Source: SIG622 sp045604705 (GTDB lineage: Bacteria; Bacillota; Clostridia; Oscillospirales; CAG-382). From it: a stretch of DNA of 17,383 bases. Both the position numbers and the translations under genes were made by a program. The stretch covers positions 1-17,383 of the forward strand of contig JAZUOO010000036.1 of the NCBI GenBank assembly GCA_045604705.1, given 5' to 3'. Under the pieces are notes generated by a model. It did no database searches. It was not told the origin of the DNA and was given only the letters and a program-made list of their open reading frames with translations. This document shows, one piece after another, positions 7,430 through 14,600 of the stretch (positions are counted from its first letter, which is position 1; each line of letters begins with the position of its first letter).

Positions 7430-7479
7430 ATTTCCGCCGCGACAGAATTGCAGTATAACCTATGACGGCGGGAATTTTT
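7430..7479 (+). terminator. Probable intrinsic terminator after the WalJ-like gene
   Basis: A 10-bp GC-rich stem (7430-7439 with 7466-7475, one G-U pair) encloses a 26-nt loop and is followed by TTTTGATTTTT. The loop is long for an intrinsic terminator, so efficiency is uncertain. Confidence 0.6.
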
Positions 7480-7525
7480 GATTTTTACGGAAAATACGAA
7501 TCAATCACGAAAGGAGAAAATCACT

Positions 7526-8122
7526 ATGAATATATGTGTTTACGGTGCGGCAAGCGTTTCCCTTGACCAAAAGTACATAACCGCCACGGAAAATCTTGGC
7601 AAGGAGCTTGCAAAAAGAGGTCACGGTCTTGTTTTCGGCGGAGGCAGAAACGGACTGATGGGTGCTGCGGCAAGAGGTTTTACACAGGGCGGTGCAAAGG
7701 ATATAATCTGTGTTGCTCCCAAATTCTTTCAGGTAGACGGTGTGTTGTACGAGCACTGCAGTGAATACATACACCCGGACACAATGCGAGAAAGAAAAGG
7801 CATACTTGAAGACAGATCCGACGCATTTATAGCAGCCCCCGGCGGTATCGGAACCTTTGACGAGCTCTTTGAGATAATCACCCTGCGTTCCCTCGGACGT
7901 CACACAAAACCTGTAGTGCTCTACAACGCCTGCGGATTCTACACCCCCCTGACGGAGCTTATGGCAAAATATGAAAAAGAGGGTTTCCTCAAGAACTTTG
8001 AAAAGCTGGTGTTCATATCCGATTCCCCGACGGAAATTGCTGAATACCTTGAAAATTACGTCGGCGAAAAACTGAGCGTTACAAGCTTCAAGGCGTTGGA
8101 AACTTCGCTTCGCAATGCATAA
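7526..8122 (+). CDS. LOG family protein (TIGR00730 Rossmann fold, nucleotide 5'-monophosphate phosphoribohydrolase-like)
   Basis: 198 residues of the LOG/TIGR00730 family; characterised members hydrolyse cytokinin or purine riboside 5'-monophosphates to the base and ribose 5-phosphate. Signatures are VFGGGRNGLMG (36-46), MRERK (87-91) and PGGIGTFDE (105-113), the last being the family nucleotide-binding and catalytic motif. The ATG at 7526 is preceded by AAGGAG at 7511-7516; an upstream ATG at 7478 lies in the preceding terminator and is rejected. The last codons (TSLRNA and stop) lie inside a 22-bp tandem repeat that begins at 8103, so the C-terminus seems to have been rewritten by the intergenic repeat. 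Physiological substrate in bacteria is unknown. Confidence 0.87.
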   Translation: MNICVYGAASVSLDQKYITATENLGKELAKRGHGLVFGGGRNGLMGAAARGFTQGGAKDIICVAPKFFQVDGVLYEHCSEYIHPDTMRERKGILEDRSDAFIAAPGGIGTFDELFEIITLRSLGRHTKPVVLYNACGFYTPLTELMAKYEKEGFLKNFEKLVFISDSPTEIAEYLENYVGEKLSVTSFKALETSLRNA

Positions 8123-8146
8123 TGCTTCGCTTCGCAATGCATAATG
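8103..8146 (+). repeat. Perfect 22-bp tandem repeat, two copies
   Basis: Two identical 22-bp units (8103-8124 and 8125-8146) begin CTTCGCTTCGCAATGC. The first unit carries the last codons and TAA stop of the LOG-family gene. Confidence 0.95.
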
Positions 8147-8397
8147 CAAAATGCATAATGCATAATTTAGGTAAAAAGCTTCGCTTTTGATTTTATTGTA
8201 TCGCACTGCGGTGCGAGGGCGAATTTACATTCGATTTTAAATTGTGTGCTTGCAAATTTGGCACATACATTGTAGGGCGTGACGACGAAGATGTGCCATC
8301 TTGGGCACGCCGATTTACAGGTATTGGCAATTGATAGCTACGTAAATTTACATTTGATTTTAAATTACGCACCTGCAAATTTGAATTATATTTGTAG

Positions 8398-8419
8398 GGC
8401 ACGACCTGTGTGTCGTGCC
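8398..8419. other. Perfect 8-bp palindromic hairpin in the repeat region
   Basis: GGCACGAC and GTCGTGCC pair around the loop CTGTGT. There is no T-tract on either side, so it is more likely a repeat palindrome than a terminator. Confidence 0.7.
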
Positions 8420-8479
8420 GTGAGAGCATCGCACAGCAATCACAATACCGCACAATGCTCCGTAGATGCACAAACCTTG

Positions 8480-8498
8480 CCTCTCCCCATGGGAGAGG
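8480..8498. other. CCTCTCCC/GGGAGAGG palindrome
   Basis: An 8-bp perfect stem with loop CAT is followed by a second short hairpin CAGC-GAA-GCTG. This resembles dispersed intergenic repeats common in gut Clostridia genomes, recognised from memory only. Confidence 0.6.
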
Positions 8499-8682
8499 TG
8501 GCAGCGAAGCTGACGGAGAGGGTGCAGGCATCGCAACAATTACAATCCGCACAATGCCATGTGGGTGCACAAACATAATTTTGTATTTTGCATTTTGCAT
8601 TGCAAGCCACGGCGTGCCGAGGTCGTCACGCCCTACTTACCCCCATATTTATTATCTTTGAAGAAAGGAGGAAAAGCTACAT

Positions 8683-9414
8683 ATGTCTTCACTTATAGTA
8701 ACAGCACAGGAGATGCTGAACGGAATAATAATGCAGACTCCCTGGGTGGTACGTATAATCGTTGCCTGTCTTTGCGGCGGCGCAATAGGACTTGAGCGTA
8801 CCATGCGTCAGAAGGATGCGGGCTTTCGAACTCACTGTATAGTTGCACTGGGTGCGGCATTGGCGGTGGTGGTATCAAAGTACGGATTTTTTGATATACT
8901 CATTGACTATCCGGAACTTAAAATACAGGCTGACGCATCAAGAATTGCATCCAATATTCTCACGGGCGTAGGTTTTCTTGGTGCGGGCATGATATTTGTC
9001 AAAGGTGCGAACATCAAGGGACTGACCACAGCTGCAGGTATCTGGACAACAGCCGCAGTGGGTATGACCATCGGAAGCGGTCTTTACTTTGTGGGTATAT
9101 TATCAACACTGCTGATAATACTCCTGCAGATAGTCTTCCACAAATTCCTTATAGGCTTCGATAAGGTGCTTGCAAACGATGTTCGGAACGATATTGTCGT
9201 ATCACTGAAAAACACTCCCGAAGCAGTATCCGCATTCAAGACTCAGCTCGAAGAGCACGGAATGCAGATAATGAACAGTAAGATTTCCCTCCAGTCCAAG
9301 GCAGAACGTTTGACTCTCTCTTTAACCGTACACAGTAACAAGGATATTGACTTCCTTGAAGTGGCTTCCATTGTGCAGACAAATTCCGATGTATATTCCT
9401 TTACCATCGATTAG
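8683..9414 (+). CDS. MgtC/SapB family membrane protein
   Basis: 243 residues. The N-terminal 150 residues hold about five hydrophobic helices with the MgtC/SapB signatures GGAIGLERTMRQKDAGFRTH, LVGLGA-like IVALGAALAVV, ILTGVGFLGAGMIF and GLTTAAGIWTTAAVGMTIGSG. The C-terminal 75 residues form a soluble ACT-like domain. In Salmonella MgtC supports growth in low magnesium and modulates ATP synthase; in Firmicutes the role is mostly unknown. AGGAGG lies 11 nt before the ATG. No Mg-responsive leader could be recognised upstream, where the repeat region ends only about 40 nt before the start. Family is clear; transport function should not be assumed. Confidence 0.88.
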   Translation: MSSLIVTAQEMLNGIIMQTPWVVRIIVACLCGGAIGLERTMRQKDAGFRTHCIVALGAALAVVVSKYGFFDILIDYPELKIQADASRIASNILTGVGFLGAGMIFVKGANIKGLTTAAGIWTTAAVGMTIGSGLYFVGILSTLLIILLQIVFHKFLIGFDKVLANDVRNDIVVSLKNTPEAVSAFKTQLEEHGMQIMNSKISLQSKAERLTLSLTVHSNKDIDFLEVASIVQTNSDVYSFTID

Positions 9415-9420
9415 TGTGAC

Positions 9421-9446
9421 CGGGGTTGTGCGAAAGTACAGCCCCG
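9421..9446 (+). terminator. Hairpin after the mgtC-like gene, possible weak terminator
   Basis: A 9-bp stem (9421-9429 with 9438-9446, one G-U) lies 6 nt after the stop codon. It is followed by ATAAAATTATG rather than a T-tract, so termination would be weak or factor-assisted. Confidence 0.45.
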
Positions 9447-9656
9447 ATAAAATTATGGGAACGTATAATTGGTTTTGGACAAATTAATGCTGTGGGTTTA
9501 TTATTTTGCCTTTTGCGTTTTGCCAAGACCACTAAATTTACTATGTCAAAATGCCCTAAAAATGTCACGTTTGCAATTAAATGCCGTTAGTAACGCATAA
9601 AATTCAAACGAAAGTTTAATAATAAGACGGTAAAATGTGAAAATACAAAAAAACAC
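9447..9656. other. Non-coding AT-rich stretch before the str operon
   Basis: I see no gene here. A run of three TTTTGC-type units (about 9503-9524) resembles the TTTTGCATTTTGC repeats at 8585-8600. The remainder is AT-rich sequence leading to the rpsL promoter. Confidence 0.5.
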
Positions 9657-9685
9657 TTGACAAATTGAAAATAATGGTGTAAAAT
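9657..9685 (+). promoter_or_regulatory. Sigma-A promoter of the str operon
   Basis: A perfect TTGACA (9657-9662), a 17-bp spacer and TAAAAT (9680-9685), about 80 nt upstream of rpsL. This is appropriate for a highly expressed ribosomal operon. Confidence 0.92.
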
Positions 9686-9765
9686 TATAAAGTCGTATTG
9701 TGTGCAGTTTTGATGTTGTAGCTGTATGCATGGCGAAATCATCATTCAAAGAAGGAGGTACGGTA

Positions 9766-10182
9766 ATGCCGACACTTAATCAGCTCGTCAGAAACGGACG
9801 TGCGCAGGTAACTTACAAGTCTAAGTCTCCCGCACTTCAGAAGGGTCTTAACTCTATCAAGAAGGTCGCTACAGACACAAGCTCTCCCCAGAAGAGAGGC
9901 GTTTGTACAAAGGTTGCTACAAAGACACCTAAGAAGCCTAACTCCGCTATTCGTAAGATTGCCAGAGTAAGACTTACAAACGGTATTGAAGTTACAGCAT
10001 ACATTCCCGGTATCGGCCACAACCTTCAGGAACACTCCGTTGTTCTTGTAAGAGGCGGAAGAGTAAAAGACCTTCCGGGTGTACGTTACCACATTGTAAG
10101 AGGTACACTTGATACACAGGGCGTTGCAAAGCGTAACCAGTCCCGTTCAAAGTACGGTGCAAAGAAAGAAAAGAAGAAATAA
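9766..10182 (+). CDS. rpsL: 30S ribosomal protein S12
   Basis: 138 residues, the length of Firmicutes S12 (about 14 longer than in E. coli because of the insert between SPAL and PQKRGV). Hallmarks are MPTLNQLVRNGR, SSPQKRGVCTKV, TPKKPNSAIRK, GHNLQEHSVVLVRGGRVKDLPGVRYH and a Lys-rich C-terminus. Lys56 and Lys101, the usual sites of streptomycin-resistance substitutions, are both the sensitive-type lysine. A longer frame begins at 9700, but GGAGG at 9754-9758, 7 nt before the ATG at 9766, and the family N-terminus set the start. First gene of the str operon; S12 acts in the decoding centre of the small subunit. Confidence 0.98.
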   Translation: MPTLNQLVRNGRAQVTYKSKSPALQKGLNSIKKVATDTSSPQKRGVCTKVATKTPKKPNSAIRKIARVRLTNGIEVTAYIPGIGHNLQEHSVVLVRGGRVKDLPGVRYHIVRGTLDTQGVAKRNQSRSKYGAKKEKKK

Positions 10183-10432
10183 TTAAAGCTTCTTAAATCT
10201 TAAATCTTTGCAAATCTCACAAAAAGTGAGAAAAGGTTTGTGCTAAGGTATATCGTATCTTTATCATATAAACATTCAGACTTGCACATTTAATCGTGCA
10301 TTGTGAATTGTGCATTGTGAATTGGTACAGCCTTGGTGCTGACGAAAATGCAGTCCGAAAGTTGATTAATCGGACGATAGGTATTTATTCGAGTACCTGT
10401 GAATTCATTTTTTTATGAAGGAGGGAAGTATA
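10183..10432 (+). other. Long structured rpsL-rpsG intercistronic spacer
   Basis: The spacer is 250 nt, unusually long for these genes. It holds a perfect 14-bp tandem repeat (GTGCATTGTGAATT at 10296-10309 and 10310-10323). Three small hairpins follow: 10328-10341 (CAGC/GCTG), 10353-10375 (GTCCGA/TCGGAC) and 10379-10398 (AGGTA/TACCT). None has a terminator T-tract, so transcription should continue into rpsG. In E. coli the S7 repressor site lies in this same interval, so a cis-regulatory role is possible but unproven. Confidence 0.6.
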
Positions 10433-10900
10433 GTGCCGAGAAGAGGTTCTGTACCGAAGAGAGACGTACTCCCGGATCCTATGTACAATTCCAAGCTCGT
10501 AACAAAGCTTATCAACAACATCATGTACGACGGAAAAAAGGGTGTAGCTCAGAAAATAGTTTATGACGCATTCGCAATCATCGAAGCTAAGGGCGAGCAG
10601 CCCCTCGATGCATTCCAGAAGGCTCTTGAAAACATCATGCCTGTGCTTGAAGTTAAGGCTCGCAGAGTCGGTGGTTCAACATATCAGGTTCCGATCGAAG
10701 TAAGACCCGAAAGAAGACAGACTCTCGGTCTTCGCTGGCTCACAACATATAGTAGAGCAAGAGGCGAAAAGACAATGGCTGAAAGACTCGCAGGAGAAAT
10801 CCTTGATGCTATCGCAGGCGTAGGTTCAGCTGTAAAGAAGAGAGAAGACACACACAAGATGGCGGAAGCAAACAAGGCGTTCGCACATTACAGATATTAA
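10433..10900 (+). CDS. rpsG: 30S ribosomal protein S7
   Basis: 155 residues, the expected length. The protein begins MPRRGSVPKRDVLPDPMYNSKLV, the conserved S7 N-terminus, and contains GGSTYQVPIEVRPERRQTLGLRW and RGEKTMAERLAGE. The start is a GTG at 10433. An in-frame ATG at 10415 lies upstream of the ribosome site GGAGGG (10420-10425) and would prepend a non-family hexapeptide, so it is rejected. S7 nucleates assembly of the 30S head and binds 16S rRNA. It is followed by fusA after 18 nt. Confidence 0.98.
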   Translation: MPRRGSVPKRDVLPDPMYNSKLVTKLINNIMYDGKKGVAQKIVYDAFAIIEAKGEQPLDAFQKALENIMPVLEVKARRVGGSTYQVPIEVRPERRQTLGLRWLTTYSRARGEKTMAERLAGEILDAIAGVGSAVKKREDTHKMAEANKAFAHYRY

Positions 10901-10918
10901 TTTTTATAGGAGTTTCAA

Positions 10919-13045
10919 ATGCCGAGACAAGTTTCACTTGAGCTTACCAGAAATATTGGTATCATGGCTCACATTGACGCAGGTAAGACTACGACAACAG
11001 AGCGTATTCTTTATTACACAGGTAAGACCCACAAAATCGGTGAGACGCATGAAGGCTCGGCGACAATGGACTGGATGGAGCAGGAACAGGAAAGAGGTAT
11101 CACAATTACCTCTGCTGCCACAACTTGCTTCTGGAACGGTGCAGCGGGTCAGTATCCCAAGCACAGAATTAACATCATCGACACCCCCGGTCACGTTGAC
11201 TTCACAGTTGAAGTTCAGCGTTCACTTAAGGTTCTTGACGGTTCCATAACAGTTCTTTGCGCTAAGGGCGGCGTTGAACCTCAGTCGGAAACAGTATGGC
11301 GTCAGGCTGACGAATACAAGGTTCCGAGAATGGCATACGTTAACAAGATGGACATCATGGGCGCAAACTTCTTCAGAGTTGTTGACATGATGAAGGAAAG
11401 ACTCAAGGCTAACGCAGTGCCGATTCAGCTTCCTATCGGTAAGGAAGAAACATTCAGAGGTATTATTGACCTCGTACTCATGAAAGCTTATATCTATACC
11501 AACGACCTTGGTACAGACATTCTTGAACAGGATATTCCTGAAGATATGAAAGAGCTCGCAGAAGAGTACAGAGCAAACCTCATTGAACACGTTGCTGAAA
11601 CAGATGAAGCTCTCCTTGAAAAGTACATGGAAGGCGAAGAATTCACCGTAGAGGAAATTAAGGCAGCTATCAGAAAGTCCACAATCGCGAATACTATGGT
11701 TCCCGTAGTTTGCGGTACTTCCTACAAGAATAAGGGCGTTCAGAAGCTTCTTGACGCTGTTATCGACTATATGCCTTCTCCCCTCGACGTTCCCGCAATC
11801 AAGGGCGTTGACCCCACAATCGCGGTTGAGAGTGAAGAAGATACAGCTAACGTGGTTGAAAGACTTTCCGGCGACGAAGAGCCTTTCGCAGCTCTTGCAT
11901 TCAAGATTGCAACAGACCCCTTCGTTGGACGTCTGTGCTTTATAAGAGTATACTCCGGTCACATCACATCCGGTTCTTCCGTTTACAACACAAACAAGAA
12001 GTCCCGTGAAAGATTCGGACGTATCGTGCTCATGCACGCAAACCACAGAGAAGACGTTGATGAAATCTACGCAGGTGATATTGCTGCCATCATCGGCATC
12101 AAGAACACCACAACAGGTGACACTCTCTGCGACGAAAATCATCCCGTTATCCTCGAATCCATGAACTTCCCGGAACCTGTTATCCGTGTTGCTATTGAGC
12201 CTAAGACAAAAGCAGGTCAGGAAAAAATGGGTATCGCTCTCTCAAAGCTTGCTGAAGAAGACCCGACATTCAAGCAGTATACCGACGATGAAACAGGTCA
12301 GACAATTATTGCAGGTATGGGTGAGCTCCACCTTGAAATCATCGTTGACAGACTTCTTCGTGAATTTAAGGTAGAAGCAAACGTTGGTGCTCCTCAGGTT
12401 GCTTATAAGGAAACAATCAGAAAGAGTGCAGATGTTGACCACAAGTACGCTCGTCAGTCCGGTGGTAAGGGTCAGTACGGTCACGTTAAGATTATCGTTG
12501 AACCCAACGAACCCGGCAAGGGCTACGAATTCATCAACAAGGTTGTTGGTGGTGCTATTCCTAAGGAATACATTCCCGCAGTTGACGCAGGTATCCAGTC
12601 CGCAATGAACAGCGGTGTTCTCGCAGGCTACCCTGTAGTTGACCTTAAGGTTACACTTTACGACGGTTCTTACCACGAAGTCGACTCCTCTGAAATGGCG
12701 TTCAAGATTGCCGGCTCTATGGCACTCAAGGAAGCCCTCAAGAGGGCAGATCCCGTTCTCACAGAGCCTATGATGAAGGTTGTTGCGGTAGTACCCGACG
12801 ACTACATGGGCGATGTAATCGGTGACTTCAACTCCAGACGTGGTCAGATCGAAGGTATGGATCCCATCTCCGGTGCACAGCAAATAAGAGCTTTCGTTCC
12901 GCTTGCTAATATGTTCGGATATGCGACAGACCTCCGTTCCAAGACACAGGGTCGTGGTCAGTACGTTATGGAACCCAGCCACTACGCTGAGGCTCCCAAG
13001 TCCATCCAGGACGAAATCATCGCAAAGAGAGGCAAGAACAACTGA
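10919..13045 (+). CDS. fusA: Elongation factor G
   Basis: 708 residues, slightly longer than the roughly 690 of Bacillus EF-G. The GTPase domain has G1 AHIDAGKTT (17-25), the switch region RGITITSAATT, G3 DTPGHVDF and G4 NKMD. Downstream are the family segments AGMGELHLEIIVDRLLREFKVEANVG and FANMFGYATDLRS-like LANMFGYATDLRSKTQGRG. It catalyses ribosome translocation. TAGGAG precedes the ATG. Third gene of the str operon, in the usual place. All six-frame overlaps within it are shadows. Paralogous EF-G2 is unlikely, given the operon position and strong conservation. Confidence 0.98.
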   Translation: MPRQVSLELTRNIGIMAHIDAGKTTTTERILYYTGKTHKIGETHEGSATMDWMEQEQERGITITSAATTCFWNGAAGQYPKHRINIIDTPGHVDFTVEVQRSLKVLDGSITVLCAKGGVEPQSETVWRQADEYKVPRMAYVNKMDIMGANFFRVVDMMKERLKANAVPIQLPIGKEETFRGIIDLVLMKAYIYTNDLGTDILEQDIPEDMKELAEEYRANLIEHVAETDEALLEKYMEGEEFTVEEIKAAIRKSTIANTMVPVVCGTSYKNKGVQKLLDAVIDYMPSPLDVPAIKGVDPTIAVESEEDTANVVERLSGDEEPFAALAFKIATDPFVGRLCFIRVYSGHITSGSSVYNTNKKSRERFGRIVLMHANHREDVDEIYAGDIAAIIGIKNTTTGDTLCDENHPVILESMNFPEPVIRVAIEPKTKAGQEKMGIALSKLAEEDPTFKQYTDDETGQTIIAGMGELHLEIIVDRLLREFKVEANVGAPQVAYKETIRKSADVDHKYARQSGGKGQYGHVKIIVEPNEPGKGYEFINKVVGGAIPKEYIPAVDAGIQSAMNSGVLAGYPVVDLKVTLYDGSYHEVDSSEMAFKIAGSMALKEALKRADPVLTEPMMKVVAVVPDDYMGDVIGDFNSRRGQIEGMDPISGAQQIRAFVPLANMFGYATDLRSKTQGRGQYVMEPSHYAEAPKSIQDEIIAKRGKNN

Positions 13046-13085
13046 TCTTGCTTTGGCGATATGACGACAAGTCATTAAATAGGTA

Positions 13086-13108
13086 AGGTAGGGCGCGATG
13101 CCCTGCCT
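13086..13108 (+). other. Hairpin in the fusA-tuf spacer
   Basis: A 9-bp stem (AGGTAGGGC with GCCCTGCCT, one G-U) and the 5-nt loop GCGAT, without a following T-tract. The core GTAGGGCG resembles the repeat motif at 8272-8280 and may be a fragment of the same dispersed family. It could also act as an RNA processing or partial termination site. Confidence 0.55.
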
Positions 13109-13157
13109 GCCAAGAAAATATTTAATAAAAATAATTTATTTAAGGAGGAAACTCAAA

Positions 13158-14363
13158 ATGGCAAAGGCTAAGTTTGAAAGAACAAAACCCCACGTTAATA
13201 TTGGTACAATCGGTCACGTTGACCACGGTAAGACAACTCTTACAGCTGCTATCACAAAGACACTCTCCCTCGGAAACGGTTCCGTTGAAGCTCTCGCATA
13301 CGACCAGATCGACAACGCTCCCGAAGAAAGAGCAAGAGGTATCACAATCAACACAAGACACGTTGAGTACGAAACAGCTAACAGACACTACGCTCACGTT
13401 GACTGCCCCGGCCATGCTGACTACGTTAAGAACATGATCACCGGTGCTGCTCAGATGGACGGCGCTATCCTCGTTGTTGCAGGTACAGACGGTCCTCTCC
13501 AGCAGACTCGTGAACACATCCTTCTCGCTCGTCAGGTTGGCGTTCCCGCAATCGTTGTATTTATGAACAAGTGCGACATGGTTGACGACGACGAACTCCT
13601 CGACCTCGTTGAAATGGAAACAAGAGACCTTCTCTCCAGCTACGACTTCCCCGGTGACGATATTCCGATCATCAGAGGTTCTGCAAGAGATGCTCTCACA
13701 TCCGAAAACACAGACACAAGCGCTCCCGAGTATGCTTGCATTCTCGAACTCATGAACGCTGTTGACGAATACATTCCTACTCCCGACAGAGCTGCTGACC
13801 AGCCCTTCCTTATGCCTGTCGAAGACGTATTCTCCATCTCCGGCCGTGGTACAGTTGCTACAGGTAGAGTTGAAAGAGGTACACTTAAGCTCAACGACAC
13901 TGTTGAAATCGTAGGTCTCACAGACGAAGCTAAGACAACAGTTATCACAGGTATCGAAATGTTCCACAAGCTCATGGACAGCGCTGAAGCCGGTGACAAC
14001 GTTGGTTGTCTCCTTAGAGGTATTGACAAGAAGGGTATCGAAAGAGGCCAGGTTCTTGCTAAGCCCGGTTCTATCAACCCCCACACAAAGTTCGTAGCTC
14101 AGGTTTACGTTCTTACAGAAAAGGAAGGCGGACGTCATAAGCCCTTCTTCTCCAACTACAGACCTCAGTTCTACTTCAGAACAACTGACGTTACAGGCGT
14201 TATCACACTTCCCGAAGGCACAGAAATGTGCAACCCCGGTGACCACGTTGATATGACTGTTGAACTCATCACTCCTATCGCTATCGAAAAGGGTCTCAGA
14301 CTCGCTATTCGTGAAGGCGGCAGAACTGTTGGTTCAGGCGTTGTTGCTGAAATCATTGGCTAA
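13158..14363 (+). CDS. tuf: Elongation factor Tu
   Basis: 401 residues. MAKAKFERTKPHVNIGTIGH is the canonical EF-Tu start. G1 is GHVDHGKTT, the switch I/effector region is RGITINTRHVEYET, G3 is DCPGHADYVKN, and G4 is NKCDMVDD. The C-terminus GRTVGSGVVAEIIG is complete. It delivers aminoacyl-tRNA to the ribosome. The longer open frame from 13098 is rejected because AAGGAGG at 13142-13148 is 9 nt before the ATG at 13158. Last gene of the str operon, 112 nt after fusA, followed by a strong terminator. Codon use is highly biased (for example AGA, GGT, GTT), as expected for a highly expressed gene. Confidence 0.98.
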   Translation: MAKAKFERTKPHVNIGTIGHVDHGKTTLTAAITKTLSLGNGSVEALAYDQIDNAPEERARGITINTRHVEYETANRHYAHVDCPGHADYVKNMITGAAQMDGAILVVAGTDGPLQQTREHILLARQVGVPAIVVFMNKCDMVDDDELLDLVEMETRDLLSSYDFPGDDIPIIRGSARDALTSENTDTSAPEYACILELMNAVDEYIPTPDRAADQPFLMPVEDVFSISGRGTVATGRVERGTLKLNDTVEIVGLTDEAKTTVITGIEMFHKLMDSAEAGDNVGCLLRGIDKKGIERGQVLAKPGSINPHTKFVAQVYVLTEKEGGRHKPFFSNYRPQFYFRTTDVTGVITLPEGTEMCNPGDHVDMTVELITPIAIEKGLRLAIREGGRTVGSGVVAEIIG

Positions 14364-14366
14364 GAA

Positions 14367-14385
14367 TTTGAAGCGTAGCTTCAAA
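14367..14385 (+). other. Hairpin immediately after tuf
   Basis: TTTGAAGC and GCTTCAAA pair perfectly around GTA. It starts 3 nt after the stop codon and has no T-tract. Two weaker A/T-rich hairpins follow, around 14391-14412 (AAGTTT/AAACTT) and 14418-14437 (TACATCA/TGATGTA), before the terminator. They may protect or process the tuf mRNA 3' end. Confidence 0.55.
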
Positions 14386-14467
14386 AATGTTAAGTTTGCT
14401 TTGTAAACTTACTTACGGTACATCAGTTTTTGATGTAAATTGACAACTAAGTAATTATTTGTCTTCT

Positions 14468-14503
14468 TGTGGGGAGGCGGAGCTTCCGCTTCTCCACATT
14501 TTT
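14468..14503 (+). terminator. Strong intrinsic terminator of the str operon
   Basis: A 14-bp GC-rich stem (14468-14481 with 14485-14498, two G-U pairs), a tight loop, and the T-tract 14499-14503. It lies 105 nt after the tuf stop. Confidence 0.92.
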
Positions 14504-14507
14504 ATAA

Positions 14508-14565
14508 AAAGAGCAGTGTATTTTCCGTTTTCGGGAGTGCCGAACAGCATTATGTTGTGACCACC
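14508..14565 (-). pseudogene. Decayed relic of a YifB/ComM-type Walker A segment
   Basis: On the minus strand the bases encode GGHNIMLFGTPENGK. This closely resembles the Walker A region of the Mg-chelatase-like ATPase family YifB/ComM, whose usual form is about GGHNxLLxGPPGSGKT. Skipping one T after the Lys codon continues TLLF, as in the family's GKTLLA, so a 1-nt insertion has shifted the frame. Flanking sequence shows no further similarity, and the relic ends against the tuf terminator. Only about 19 codons survive, so the call is tentative. Confidence 0.4.
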
Positions 14566-14600
14566 CGGCTTTGGAAAAACGATGCTCGCAAAAGAATAAC

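Larger units (their letters stand above)
8101..8640. repeat. Mosaic intergenic repeat region (MITE/REP-like)
   Basis: This gap of about 540 bp has no credible gene but dense repeat structure. It contains a perfect 22-bp tandem duplication (8103-8124, 8125-8146), ATGCATAATGCA-type repeats to 8167, and small hairpins at 8174-8188 and 8201-8216. An imperfect 63-bp direct repeat occupies 8221-8284 and 8344-8406. Perfect 8-bp hairpins lie at 8398-8419 and 8480-8498. A second direct repeat of about 50 bp occupies 8425-8475 and 8527-8574. The ends are related as inverted repeats: 8146-8167 against 8577-8603, and 8272-8311 against 8611-8636 with a gap. This suggests a non-autonomous element or nested insertions of a dispersed repeat family. 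No transposase is present. Confidence 0.8.

Noticed and set aside
8101..8640. Possible CRISPR array
   Set aside because: Repeats are of several unrelated types and lengths, with no regular spacer length and no cas genes nearby.
8193..8795. Open frames within the repeat region (up to 135 codons)
   Set aside because: Their translations follow the repeats and palindromes, lack ribosome sites and resemble no protein.
9766..10182. Possible streptomycin-resistance allele of rpsL
   Set aside because: The two key positions are both lysine (Lys56 and Lys101), the sensitive form.
11222..14246. Long minus-strand open frames opposite fusA and tuf (about 277-368 codons)
   Set aside because: They are shadows of highly biased codon use in EF-G and EF-Tu; their products are Cys/Val/Asn-rich with no family similarity and no ribosome sites.
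14590..14600. Promoter directly upstream of the FMN riboswitch
   Set aside because: TTGGAA 17 bp before GAATAA was considered, but the -10 matches the consensus at too few positions; no better pair was found between the tuf terminator and the aptamer.
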